DNA of 64,000 nucleotides from Nomia melanderi (Eukaryota; Arthropoda; Insecta; Hymenoptera; Halictidae), in assembly GCF_051020985.1 (NCBI RefSeq), contig NW_027475141.1:1612001-1676000 (forward strand), written 5' to 3'. The notes beneath the pieces are model-generated. The model was not told the origin of the DNA. It saw only the letters and a list, made by a program, of their open reading frames with translations, and made no database searches. This document shows, one piece after another, positions 51,701 to 63,500 of this stretch; the first letter of the stretch is position 1; each line of letters opens with the position of its first letter. The translations under genes and the position numbers were made by a program.

Positions 51701-52754
51701 GACAATGCACTTTGATTTATTGCGCTATCTGTAATAGCACCCGAGATATCAGCAGATATATATTGGACTTTTCCCTGACCCTGAGTGTCCGGCCACATGA
51801 GAAGGTGGTTTTCTCGGCTCCTAGTGGCCCGAGGTCGTTCCCGCTGCACAGATTCATGCGCCAGGGCCTCCTGCAGACAATACACTTTGATTTATCGCGC
51901 TATCTGTAATAGCACCCGAGAAATCACCCTATATATGCTGGATTTTTACATGACTTTTGGTGACGTATACCGAAAATCTGTAATTTTCTCGGCCCCTGGT
52001 GGTCCGAGGTCGTTCCTGCTGCACAGATTAATGCGCAAGGGCCTCCTACGGACAATGCACTTTGATTTATTGCGCTATCTCTAATAGCACCCGAGATATC
52101 ACCTGATATATATTGGATTTTACCCTGACCCTTAGTATCCGGCTCCATGAGTCGGTGGTTTTCTCGGCCCCTGGTGGTCCGAGGTCGTTCCCACCACACA
52201 GACTCATGCGTCAGGGCCTCCTGCAGACAATACACTTTGGTTTATTGCGCTATCTCTAATGGCACCCAAGATACGAACCAGATATATATTGGATTTTTCC
52301 CTGACCCTGAATGACCGGCCCCATGTGTCGGTGGTTTTCTCGGCCCCTGGTGGTCCGAGGTCGTTCTTGCTGCACAGACTCATGCGCCAGGGACTCCAGC
52401 AGAGAATGCACTCTGATTTATTGCGCTGTCTCTAATAGCACCTGAGATATCACCAGATATATATTGGATTTTTCCCTGACCCTGAGTTTCCGGCCCCATG
52501 AGACGGTGGTTTTCTCGGCCCCTGGTGGTCCGATGTCGTTCCTGCTGCACAGATTCATGCGCAAGGGCCTCCTAAGGACAATGCACTTTGATTTATTGCG
52601 CTATCTCTAATAGCACCCTAGATATCACCAGATATATATTTGATTTTTCCCTGACCCTGAGTGTCCGGCCCCATTAGACGGTGGTTTTCTCGGCCCCTGG
52701 TGGTCGGAGGTCGATCCCGCTGCCCAGGTTCATGCGCCAGGGCCTCCTACAGAC
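48781..52754. repeat. Heterogeneous monomers, highest local divergence
   Basis: About 23 monomers with no regular long period. 48,781-49,080 carries two E-type monomers (TGTGTCGATGG, CTCGGTCCCTC, GTCGATCCC). A monomer at about 49,430-49,500 is unusual (CTGGAGATAATCCTCTTTTG, then TTTTTCAACCGACC) and shares that insertion with 55,098. From about 50,250 to 51,200 many monomers read TTTATCGCGCTATC in place of TTTATTGCGC and GGGCTTGCTGCAG. Type II cassettes occur near 50,385, 50,908 and 51,958. A 3-base insertion gives AGATACGAACCAGATA at about 52,271. Confidence 0.72.
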
Positions 52755-54355
52755 AATGCACTTTGATTTATTGCGCTATCTGCAATAGCACCCCAGAAAG
52801 CTCCATATATATGCTGGATTTTTACATGTCTTTGGGTGACGGATACCGAAAATCTGTAATTTTCTCGGCCCCTGGTGGTCCGTGGTCGTTCCCGATGCAC
52901 AGATTCATGCGCCAGGGCCTCCTACAGACAATGCAGTTTGATTTATTGCCCTATCTGTAATAGCACCCGAGATATCACCACATATATACTGAATTTATCC
53001 CTGGCCCTGAGTTTCCGGCCCCATGAGACGGTGGTTTTCTCGGCCTCTGGTGGTCCGAGGTCGTTCCCGCTGCACAGATTCATGCGCCAGGGCCCCCAGC
53101 AGATAATTCACTTTGGTTTATTGCGCTATCTCTAATAGCTCCCGAGATATCACCAGATATATATTGGATTTTTCCCTGACCCTGACAGTCTGGCCCCATG
53201 AGACGGTGATTTCCTCGGCCCGTGGTCGTCCGAGGTCGTTCTCGCTGCACATATTCATGCGCCAGGGCCTCCTACAGACAATGCTCTTTGATTTATTGCG
53301 CTATCACTAATAGCACCCGAGATATCACCAGATATATATTGGATTTTTCCCTGACCCTGATTGTCCGGCCCCATGAGACGGTGGTTTTCTCGGCCCCTGG
53401 TCGTACGAGGTCGTTCCTGCTGCACAGCTGCATGCGCCAGGGCCTCCTGCAGATAATTCAATTTGGTTTAGTGCGCCATCTCTAACAGCACCCGAGATAT
53501 CACCAGATATATATTGGATTTTCCCCTGACCCTGAGTGTCGGGCCCCATGTGTCGGTGGCTTTCTCGGCCCCTGGTGTTCCGAGGTCGTTGCCGCTGCAC
53601 AGATTCATGCGCCAGGGCCTCCCGCAGACAATGCACTTTGATTTATTGCGCTATCTGCAATAGCACCCCAGAAAGCTCCATATATATCCTGGATTTTTAC
53701 ATGTCTTTGGGTGACGGATACCGAAAATCTGTAATTTTCTCGGCCCCTGGTGGTCCGTGGTCGTTCCCGATGCACAGATTCATGCGCCAGGGCCTCCTAC
53801 AGACAATGCAGTTTGATTTATTGCCCTATCTGTAATAGCACCCGAGATATCACCAGATATATATTGAATTTATCCCTGGCCCTGAGTGTCCGGCCCCATG
53901 AGACGGTGGTTTTCTCGGCACCTGGTGGTCCGAGGTCGTTCCCGCTGCACAGATTCATGCGCCAGGGCCCCCAGCAGATAATTCACTTTGTTTTATTGCG
54001 CTATCTCTAATAGCACCCGAGATATCACCAAATATATATTGGATTTTCCCCTGACCCTGAGTGTCCGGCCCCATGAGAAGGTGGTTTTCTTGGCCCCTGG
54101 TGGTCCGAGGTCGTTCCCGCTGCACAGGTGCATGCGCCAAGGCCTCCTGCAGATAATTCAATTTGGTTTATTGCGCTATCTCTAATAGCACCCGAGATAT
54201 CACCAGATATATATTGGATTTTCCCCTGACCCTGAGTGTCGGGCCCCATGTGTCGGTGGCTTTCTCGGCCCCTGGTGTTCCGAGGTCGTTGCCGCTGCAC
54301 AGATTCATGCGCCAGGGCCTCACGCAGACAATGCACTTTGATTTATTGCGCTATC
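52755..54355. repeat. Nested 5-monomer (875-bp) and 4-monomer (700-bp) duplications
   Basis: 52,755-53,137 recurs at 53,630-54,012 (offset 875; CTGCAATAGCACCCCAGAAA, CATGTCTTTGGGTG, GGTCCGTGGTCGTTCCCGAT, TTATCCCTGGCCCTGAG, GGGCCCCCAGCAGATAATTC). 53,430-53,655 recurs at 54,130-54,355 (offset 700; GCAGATAATTCAATTTGG, CTGAGTGTCGGGCCCC, GTGGCTTTCTCGG, GTGTTCCGAGGTCGTTGCC). The two duplications overlap, so one followed the other on already duplicated material. Confidence 0.85.
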
Positions 54356-57300
54356 TGTAATAGCACCCGAGAAAGCACCATATATATGCTGGATTTTTAC
54401 ATGACTTTGGGTGACGGATACAGAAAATCTGTAATTTTCTCGGCCCCTCGTCGTCCGAGGACGTTCCTGCTTCACAGATTCATGCGCCCGGGACTCCTGC
54501 AGACAATGCACTTTTAATTATCGCGCTATCTGTAATATAACACGAGATATCACCAGATATATGCTGGATTTTTACATGACATTGGGTGACGGATTCCGAA
54601 TATCTGTAATTTTGTCGGCCCCTGGTGGTCCCATGTCGTTCCCGCTGCCCAGATTCATGCGCAAGGGCCTCCTATAGACAATGCACTTTGGTTTATTGCG
54701 CTATCTGTAATAGCACCCCAGAAAGCACCATATATATGCTGGATTTTTACATGACTTTGGGTGACGGATACAGAAAATCTGTAATTTTCTCGGCCCCTGG
54801 AGATCCGAGGTCGTTCCCGCTGCACAGAATCATGCGCCAGGGCTTGCTGCAGACAATGCACTTTGACATATTGCGCTATCTCTAATAGCACCCGAAATAT
54901 CACCAGATATATATTGGATTTTCCCCTGAACCTGAGTGTGCGGCCCCATGAGACGGTTGTTTTCTCGGCCCCTGGTGGTCCGAGGTCGTTCCCGCTGAAC
55001 AGATTCATGCGCTAGGGCCCGCTGCAGATAATTCACTTTGGTTTAGTGTGTTATCTGTAAGAGCACCCGAGATATCACCAGATATATATTGAATTTTTCA
55101 ACCGACCCTGAGCGTCCGGCCCCATGAGACGGTGGTTTTCTCGGACCCTGGTGATCCGAGGTCGTTCCCGCTGCACAGATTCATGCGCCAGGGCCGCCTG
55201 CAGATAATTCACTTTGGTTTATTGCGCTATCTGTAATAGCACCCAAGATATCACCAGATATATATTGGATTTTCCCCTGACCCTGAGTTTCCGGCCCCAT
55301 GAGACTGTGGTTTTCTCGGCCCCTGGTGGTCCGAGGTCGTTCCCGCTGCCCAGATTCATGCGCCTGGGCCTGCTGCAGATAATTCACTTTGGTTTATTGC
55401 GCTATCTGTAATAGCACCCGAGATATCACCAGATATATATTGGATTTTTCCCAGACCCTGAGTGTTCGGCTCCATGAGACGGTGGTTTTCTCGGCCCCTG
55501 GTGGTCCGAGGTCGTTCCCGCTGACCAGATTCATGCGCCAGGGCCTCCTACAGACAATGCACTTTGATTTATTGCGCTATCTGTAATAGCACCCGAGATA
55601 TCACCAGATATATATTGGATTTTTCCCTGACCCTGACATTCCGGCCCCATGAGACGGTGGTTTTCTGGGCACCTGGTGGTCCGAGGTCGTTCCCGCTGCA
55701 CAGATTCATGCGCCAGGGCCTCCTGCAGATAATTCACTTTGCTTTATTGCGCTATCTCTAATAGCACCCGAGATATCACCAGATATATATTGGATTTTTC
55801 CCTGACCATGAGAGTCCGGCCCCATGAGACGGTGGTTTTCCCGGCCCCTGGTGGTCCGAGGTCGTTCCCGCTGCACAGATTCATGCGCCGGGCCTCCTAC
55901 AGACAATGCACTTTGATTTATTGCGCTATCTGTAATAGCACCCGAGATATCACCAGATATATATTGGATTTTTCCCTGACCCAGAGTGTCCGGCCCCATG
56001 AGACGGTGGTTGTCTCGGACCCTGGTGGTCCGGGGTCGTACCCGCTGCACAGACTCATGCGCCAGGGCCTCCTGCAGATAAACCACTTTGGTTTGTTGCG
56101 CTATCTGTAATAGCACCCGAGATATCACCAGATATATATTGGATTTTTCCGTGACCCTGAGTGTCCGGCCCCATGAGACGGTGGTTTTCTCGGCCCCTGG
56201 TTGTCCGAGGTCGTTCCCGCTGCACAGATTCATGCGCCAGGGCCTCCTGCAGATAAATCACTTTGGTTTATTGCGCTACCTCTAATAGCACTCGAGATAT
56301 CACCAGATATATATTGTATTTTTCCCTGGCCCTGAGTGTCCGGTCCCATGTGTTGGTGGTTTTCTCGGCCCCTGGTGATCCGAGGTCGTTCCCGCTGCAC
56401 ACATTCATGCGCCCGGGCCTCCTGCAGATAATTCACTTTGGTTTATTGCGCTATCTCTAATGGCACTGGAGATATCACCAGATATATAATGGATTTCTCC
56501 CTGACCCTGAGTGTCCGGCCCCATGTGACGGTAGTTTTCTCGGCCCCTGGTGGTCCGAGGTCGTTCCCGCTGCACAGATGCATGCGCCATGGCCTCCTGC
56601 AGATAATTAACTTCGGTTTATCGCGCTATCTCTAATAGAACCCGAGATATCACCAGATATATAATGGATTTTACCCTGACCCTGAGTGTCCGGCCCCATG
56701 AGACGGTGGTTTTCTCGGCCCCTGGTGGTCCGAGGTCGTTCCCGCTGCACAGATTCATGCGCCAGGGCCTCCTGATGATAATGCACTTTGATTTATCGCG
56801 CTATCTGTAACAGAACCCGAGATATCACCAGATATATGCTGGATTTTTACATGACATTGCGTGACGGATACCGAAAATCTGTAATTTTCTCGGCCCCTGG
56901 GTGTCCGATGTCGTTCCTGCTGCACAGATTCATGCGTCGGGGCCTCCTACGGACAATGAACTTTGATTTATTGCGCTATCTGTAATAGCACCCGTGATAT
57001 CACCAGATATATATTGGATTTTCCCCTGACCCCTGAGAGTCCGGACCCATGAGACGGTGGTTTTCTCGGCCCCTGGTGGTCCGAGGTCGTTCCCGCTGCA
57101 CACATTCATGCGCCAGGGCCTCCTACGGACAATGCACTTTGGTTTATTGCGCTATCTGTAACAGCACCCGAGATATCACCAGATATATATTGGATTTTTC
57201 CCTGACCCTGAGTGTCCGGCCCCATGAGACGGTGGTTTTCTCGGCCCCTGGTGGTCCGAGGTCGCTGCACAGATTCATGCGCCAGGGCCTCCTACAGACA

Positions 57301-57574
57301 ATGCACTTTGATTTATTGCGCTATCTGTAATAGCACCCGAGAAAGCACAATATATATACTGGATTTTTACATGACTGTGGGTGACGGACACCGAAAATCT
57401 GTAAGTTTCTCGGCCCCTGGAGGACCGAGGTCGTTCCTGCTTCACAGATTCATGCGCCGGGGCCTCCTGCAGACAATGCACTTTGATTTATCCCGCTATC
57501 TCTAATATCACCGGAGATATCATCAGATATATATTGGATTTTTCCCTGACCCTGAGTTTCCGGCCCCATGAGAC
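54356..57574. repeat. Heterogeneous type I and type II monomers with several indels
   Basis: About eighteen monomers. Three consecutive type II cassettes at about 54,410, 54,585 and 54,760. The CAACCGACC insertion monomer at 55,098 links to 49,492. A two-base deletion at about 55,887 (GCGCCGGGCC) joins reading frames and makes the long spurious open frames there. At 57,241-57,280 six bases are missing (GAGGTCGCTGCACAG), giving a 169-bp monomer, the shortest I noticed. Type II cassettes also near 56,861 and 57,380. Confidence 0.75.
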
Positions 57575-59839
57575 GTTGGTTTCCTCGGCCCCTGGTGGTC
57601 CTAGCTCGTTCCCGCTGCACAGATTCATGCGCCAGGGCTTCCTGCAGACAATGCACTTTGATTTATCGCGCCATCTGTAATAGCACCTGAAATATCACCA
57701 GATGTATATTGGATTTTTCCCTGACCCTGAGTGTCCGGCCCCATGAGTCGGTGGTTTTCCCGGCCCCTGGTGGTCCGAGGTCGGTCCCGCTGGCCAGGTT
57801 CATGGGCCAGGGCCTCCTACAGACAATGCACTTTGATTTACTGCGCTATCTGTAACAGCACACGAGATATCACCAGATATATATTGGATTTTCCCCTGAC
57901 CCTGAGTGTCCGGCCCCATGAGACGGTGGTTTTCTCGGCCCTTGGTGGTCCGAGGACGTTCCCGCTGCACAGATGCATGGGCCAGGGCCACCTGCAGATA
58001 ATTCACTTTGGTTTATTGCGCTATATCTAATAGCACCCGAGATATCACCAGATATATATTGGATTTTCCCCTGACCCTGACAGCCCGGCCCCATGAGACG
58101 GTGGTTTTCTCGGCCCCTGGTGGTCCGAGGTCGTGCCCGCTGGCCAGATTCATGCGCCAGGGCCTCCTACAGACAATGCACTTTGATTTATTGCGCTATC
58201 GGTAATAGCACCCGAGATATCACCAGATATATATTGGATTTTCCCCTGACCCTGAGTGTCCGCCCCCATGAGACGGTGATTTTCTCGGCCCCTGGTGGTC
58301 CGAGGTCGTTCCCGCTGCACAGAATCATGCGCCAGGGCCTCCTACAGACAATGCACTTTGATTTATCGCGCTATCTGTAATAGCACCTGAGATATCACCA
58401 GATATATATTTGATTTTTCCCTGACCCCGAGTGTCCGGCCCCATGAGACGGTGGTTTTCTCGGCCCCTGGTGGACCGAGGTCGTTCCCGCTGCACGCATT
58501 CATGAAGCCAGGGCTTCCTGCAGACAATACACATTGATTTATCGCGTTATCTGTAATAGAACCCGAGATATCGCCAGATATATATTGGATTTTTACATGA
58601 CATTGGGTGACAGACACCGAAAATCTGTAATTTTCTCGGCCCCTGGTGGTCCGATGTCGTTCCTGCTGCACAGATACATGCGCAAGGGCCTCCTACGGAC
58701 AATGCACTTTGGTTTATTGCGCTATCTGCAATAGCACCCGAGATACCACCAGATATATATTGGATTTTTCCCTGACCCTGAGTGTCCGGCCCCATGAGAC
58801 GGTGGTTTTCTCGGCCCCTGGTAGTCCGAGGTCGTTCCCGCTACACACATGCATGCGCCAGGGCCTCCTGCAGATAATTCACTTTGGTTTATTGCCCTAT
58901 CTCTAATAGCACCCGTGATATCACCAGATATATATTGGATTTTCCCCTGACCCTGAGTGTCCGGCCCCATGAGACGGTGGTTTTCTCGGCCCCTGGTGGT
59001 CCGAGGTCGTTCCCCTGGCCAGATTCATGCGCCAGGGCCTCCTACAGACAATGCACTTTGACTTATCGCGCTATCTGTAATAGCACCGGAGATATCACCA
59101 GATATATATTTGATTTTTCTCTGACCCTGAGTGTCCGGCCCCATGAGGCGGTGGTTTTCTCGGCCCCTGGTGGTCCGAGGTCGTTCCCGCTGCCCAGATT
59201 CATGCGCCAGGGCCTCCTACAGACAACGCACTTTGATTTATTGCGCTTTCTGTAATAGCACCCGAGATATCACCAGATAAAAATAGGATTTTTCTCTGAC
59301 CCTGAGTGTCCGGCCCCATGAGACGGTGGTTTTGTCGGCCCCTGGTGGTCCGAGGTCGTTCCCGCTGGCCAGATTCATGCGCCAGGGCCTCCTACAGACA
59401 ATGCAGTTTGATTTATTGCGCTATCTGTAATAACACCCGAGATATCACCACATATATATTGGATTTTCCCCTGACCCTGAGTGTCCGGCCCCATGAGACG
59501 GTGGTTTCCTCGGCCCCTGGTGGTCCGAGGTCGTTCCCGCTGCACAGATTCATGCGCCAGGGCTTCCTGCAGACAATGCACTTTGATTTATCGCGCCATC
59601 TGTAATAGCACCTGAAATATCACCAGATGTATATTGGATTTTTCCCTGACCCTGAGTGTCCGGCCCCATGAGTCGGTGGTTTTCCCGGCCCCTGGTGGTC
59701 CGAGGTCGTTCCCGCTGGCCAGATTCATGGGCCAGGGCCTCCTACAGACAATGCACTTTGATTTACTGCGCTATCTGTAACAGCACACGAGATATCACCA
59801 GATATATATTGGATTTTCCCCTGACCCTGAGTGTCCGGC
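57575..59839. repeat. 11-monomer duplication, period 1,925 bp
   Basis: About 57,575-57,914 recurs at 59,500-59,839. Markers: GGTTTCCTCGGCC, TTTATCGCGCCATCTG, GCACCTGAAATATCACC, AGATGTATATTGG, GAGTCGGTGG with TTTTCCCGGCC, ATTCATGGGCC or GTTCATGGGCC, TTTACTGCGC and GTAACAGCACACGAG. Between them are ordinary monomers, one type II relative with GTGACAGACACC (about 58,605), an added base at about 58,501 (CATGAAGCCAGG) and a shortened GTTCCCCTGGCCAG at about 59,010. Confidence 0.8.
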
Positions 59840-60524
59840 CGCATGAGTCGGTGGTTTCCTAGGCCCCAGGTGGTCCGAGGTCGTTCCCGCTGCACAGATT
59901 CATGCGCCAGGGCCTCCTGCAGATAATTCACTTTGGTTTATTGCGCTACCTCTAATAGCACTCGAGATATCACCAGATATATATTGGATTTTCCCCTGAC
60001 CCTGAGTGTCCGGCCCCATGAGACGGTGGTTGTGTCGGCCCCTGGTGGTCCGAGGTCATTCCCGCTGCACAGGTTCATGCGCCAGGGCCTCGTACAGACA
60101 ATGCACTTTGATTTATTGCGCTATCTGTTATAGCACCCGAGATATCACCAGATATATATTGGATTTTCCCCTGACCCCGAGTGACCGGCCCCATGAGACT
60201 GTGGTTTTCTCGGCCCCTGGTGGTCCGAGGTCGTTCCCGCTGCACAGATTCATGCGCCAGGGCCTCCTGCAGATAATTCACATTGGTTTATTGCGCTACC
60301 TCTAATAGCACTCGAGATATCACCAGATATATATTGGATTTTCCCCTGACCCTGAGTGTCCGGCCCAATGGGACTGCGGTTTTCTCGGCCCCTGGTGGTC
60401 CGAGGTCGTTCCCGCTGCACAGATTCATGCGCCAGGGCCTCCTACGGACAATGTACTTTGATTTATTGCGCTATCTGTAATAGCACCCGAGATATCACCA
60501 GACATATATTGGATTTTCCCCTGA
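59840..60524. repeat. Monomers leading into the right 8-mer HOR, including an F/D chimeric monomer
   Basis: About four monomers that align with 2,600-3,150 at a constant offset of 57,374 bases. The last, about 60,305-60,480, begins as HOR monomer F (CTCTAATAGCACTCGAGATA), carries the D-specific patch CCCAATGGGACTG, ends with the tail shared by D and F (CCTACGGACAATGTAC), and is followed by G as F would be. It is either a D/F unequal crossover or an F monomer converted by D over a short tract. Confidence 0.8.
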
Positions 60525-63500
60525 CCCTGAGTGTCCGGCCCCATGAGACGGTGGTTGTCTCGGCCCCTGGTGGTCCGAGGTCATTCCCGCTGTACAGATT
60601 CATGCGCCAGGGCTTCCTGCAGACAATGCACTTAGATTTATTGCGCTATCTCTAGTAGCTCCCGAGATATCACCAGATATATGCTGGATTTTTCCCTGTC
60701 CCTGACAGTCCCTCATCAAATGTCGGTGGTTTTCTCAGCCCCTGGTGGTTCGAGGTCGTTTCCGCTGCACAGATGCATGCACCAGGGCCTCCTGCAGATA
60801 ATTCACTTTGGTTTATTGCGCTATATCTAATAGCACCCGAGATATCACCAGATATATATTGGATTTTCCCCAGGCCCTGAGTGTCCGGCCCCATGAGACG
60901 CAGGTTTTCTCGGCCCCTGGTGGTCCGAGGTCGTTCCCGCTGCACAGATTCATGCGCCAGGGCCTCCTGCAGATAAATCACTTTGGTTTATTGCGCTATC
61001 TCTAATAGCACCCGAGATATCACCAGATATATATTGGATTTTCCCCTGACCCTGAGTGTCCGGCCCCATGAGACGGTGGTTTTCTCGGCCCCTGGTGGTC
61101 CGAGGTCGTTCCCGCTGCCCAGATTCATGCGCCAGGGCCTCCGACAGACAATGCACTTTGATTTATTGCGCTATCTGTAGTAGCACCCGAGAAAGCACCA
61201 TATATATGCTGGATTTTTACATGAATTTTGGTGACGGACACCGAAAATCTGTAATTTTCTCGGCCCCTGGTGGTCCGATGTCGTTCCTGCTGCACAGATT
61301 CACGCGCAGGGGCCTCCTACGGACAAAGCACTTTGATTTTTTGCGCTATCTGTAATAGCACCCGAGATATCAACAGATGTGTATTGGATTTTCCCCTGAC
61401 CCTGAGTGTCCGGCCCAATGGGACTGTGGTTTTCTCGGCCCCTGGTGGTCCGAGGTCGTTCCCGCTGCACAGATTCATGCGCCAGGGCCTCCTACGGACA
61501 ATGTACTTTGATTTATTGCGCTATCTGTAATAGCACCCGAGATATCACCAGATATATATTGGATTTTCCCCTGACCCTGAGTGTCCGGCCCCATGTGTCG
61601 ATGGTTTTCTCGGTCCCTCGTGGTCCGAGGTCGAACCCGCTGTACAGATTTATGCGCCAGGGATTCCTGCAGACAATTCACTTTGGTTCATTGCGCTTTC
61701 TCTAATAGCACTCGAGATATCACCAGATATATATTGGATTTTCCGCTGACACTGAGTGTCCGGCCCCATGAGACGGTGGTTTTCTCGGCCCCTGGTGGTC
61801 CGAGGTCGTTCCCGCTGCACAGATTCATGCGCCAGGGCCTCCTACGGACAATGTACTTTGATTTATTGCGCTATCTGTAATAGCACCCGAGATATCACCA
61901 GACATATATTGGATTTTCCCCTGACCCTGAGTGTCCGGCCCCATGAGACGGTGGTTGTCTCGGCCCCTGGTGGTCCGAGGTCATTCCCGCTGTACAGATT
62001 CATGCGCCAGGGCTTCCTGCAGACAATGCACTTAGATTTATTGCGCTATCTCTAGTAGCTCCCGAGATATCACCAGATATATGCTGGATTTTTCCCTGTC
62101 CCTGACAGTCCCTCATCAAATGTCGGTGGTTTTCTCAGCCCCTGGTGGTTCGAGGTCGTTTCCGCTGCACAGATGCATGCACCAGGGCCTCCTGCAGATA
62201 ATTCACTTTGGTTTATTGCGCTATATCTAATAGCACCCGAGATATCACCAGATATATATTGGATTTTCCCCAGGCCCTGAGTGTCCGGCCCCATGAGACG
62301 CAGGTTTTCTCGGCCCCTGGTGGTCCGAGGTCGTTCCCGCTGCACAGATTCATGCGCCAGGGCCTCCTGCAGATAAATCACTTTGGTTTATTGCGCTATC
62401 TCTAATAGCACCCGAGATATCACCAGATATATATTGGATTTTCCCCTGACCCTGAGTGTCCGGCCCCATGAGACGGTGGTTTTCTCGGCCCCTGGTGGTC
62501 CGAGGTCGTTCCCGCTGCCCAGATTCATGCGCCAGGGCCTCCGACAGACAATGCACTTTGATTTATTGCGCTATCTGTAGTACCACCCGAGAAAGCACCA
62601 TATATATGCTGGATTTTTACATGAATTTTGGTGACGGACACCGAAAATCTGTAATTTTCTCGGCCCCTGGTGGTCCGATGTCGTTCCTGCTGCACAGATT
62701 CACGCGCAGGGGCCTCCTACGGACAAAGCACTTTGATTTTTTGCGCTATCTGTAATAGCACCCGAGATATCAACAGATGTGTATTGGATTTTCCCCTGAC
62801 CCTGAGTGTCCGGCCCAATGGGACTGTGGTTTTCTCGGCCCCTGGTGGTCCGAGGTCGTTCCCGCTGCACAGATTCATGCGCCAGGGCCTCCTACGGACA
62901 ATGTACTTTGATTTATTGCGCTATCTGTAATAGCACCCGAGATATCACCAGATATATATTGGATTTTCCCCTGACCCTGAGTGTCCGGCCCCATGTGTCG
63001 ATGGTTTTCTCGGTCCCTCGTGGTCCGAGGTCGAACCCGCTGTACAGATTTATGCGCCAGGGATTCCTGCAGACAATTCACTTTGGTTCATTGCGCTTTC
63101 TCTAATAGCACTCGAGATATCACCAGATATATATTGGATTTTCCGCTGACACTGAGTGTCCGGCCCCATGAGACGGTGGTTTTCTCGGCCCCTGGTGGTC
63201 CGAGGTCGTTCCCGCTGCACAGATTCATGCGCCAGGGCCTCCTACGGACAATGTACTTTGATTTATTGCGCTATCTGTAATAGCACCCGAGATATCACCA
63301 GACATATATTGGATTTTCCCCTGACCCTGAGTGTCCGGCCCCATGAGACGGTGGTTGTCTCGGCCCCTGGTGGTCCGAGGTCATTCCCGCTGTACAGATT
63401 CATGCGCCAGGGCTTCCTGCAGACAATGCACTTAGATTTATTGCGCTATCTCTAGTAGCTCCCGAGATATCACCAGATATATGCTGGATTTTTCCCTGTC

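Noticed and set aside
55706..56233. 175-codon open frame on the minus strand, and a 123-codon frame on the plus strand over the same bases
   Set aside because: Both are caused by the two-base deletion near 55,887 (GCGCCGGGCC) that joins frames of adjacent monomers. No other support.
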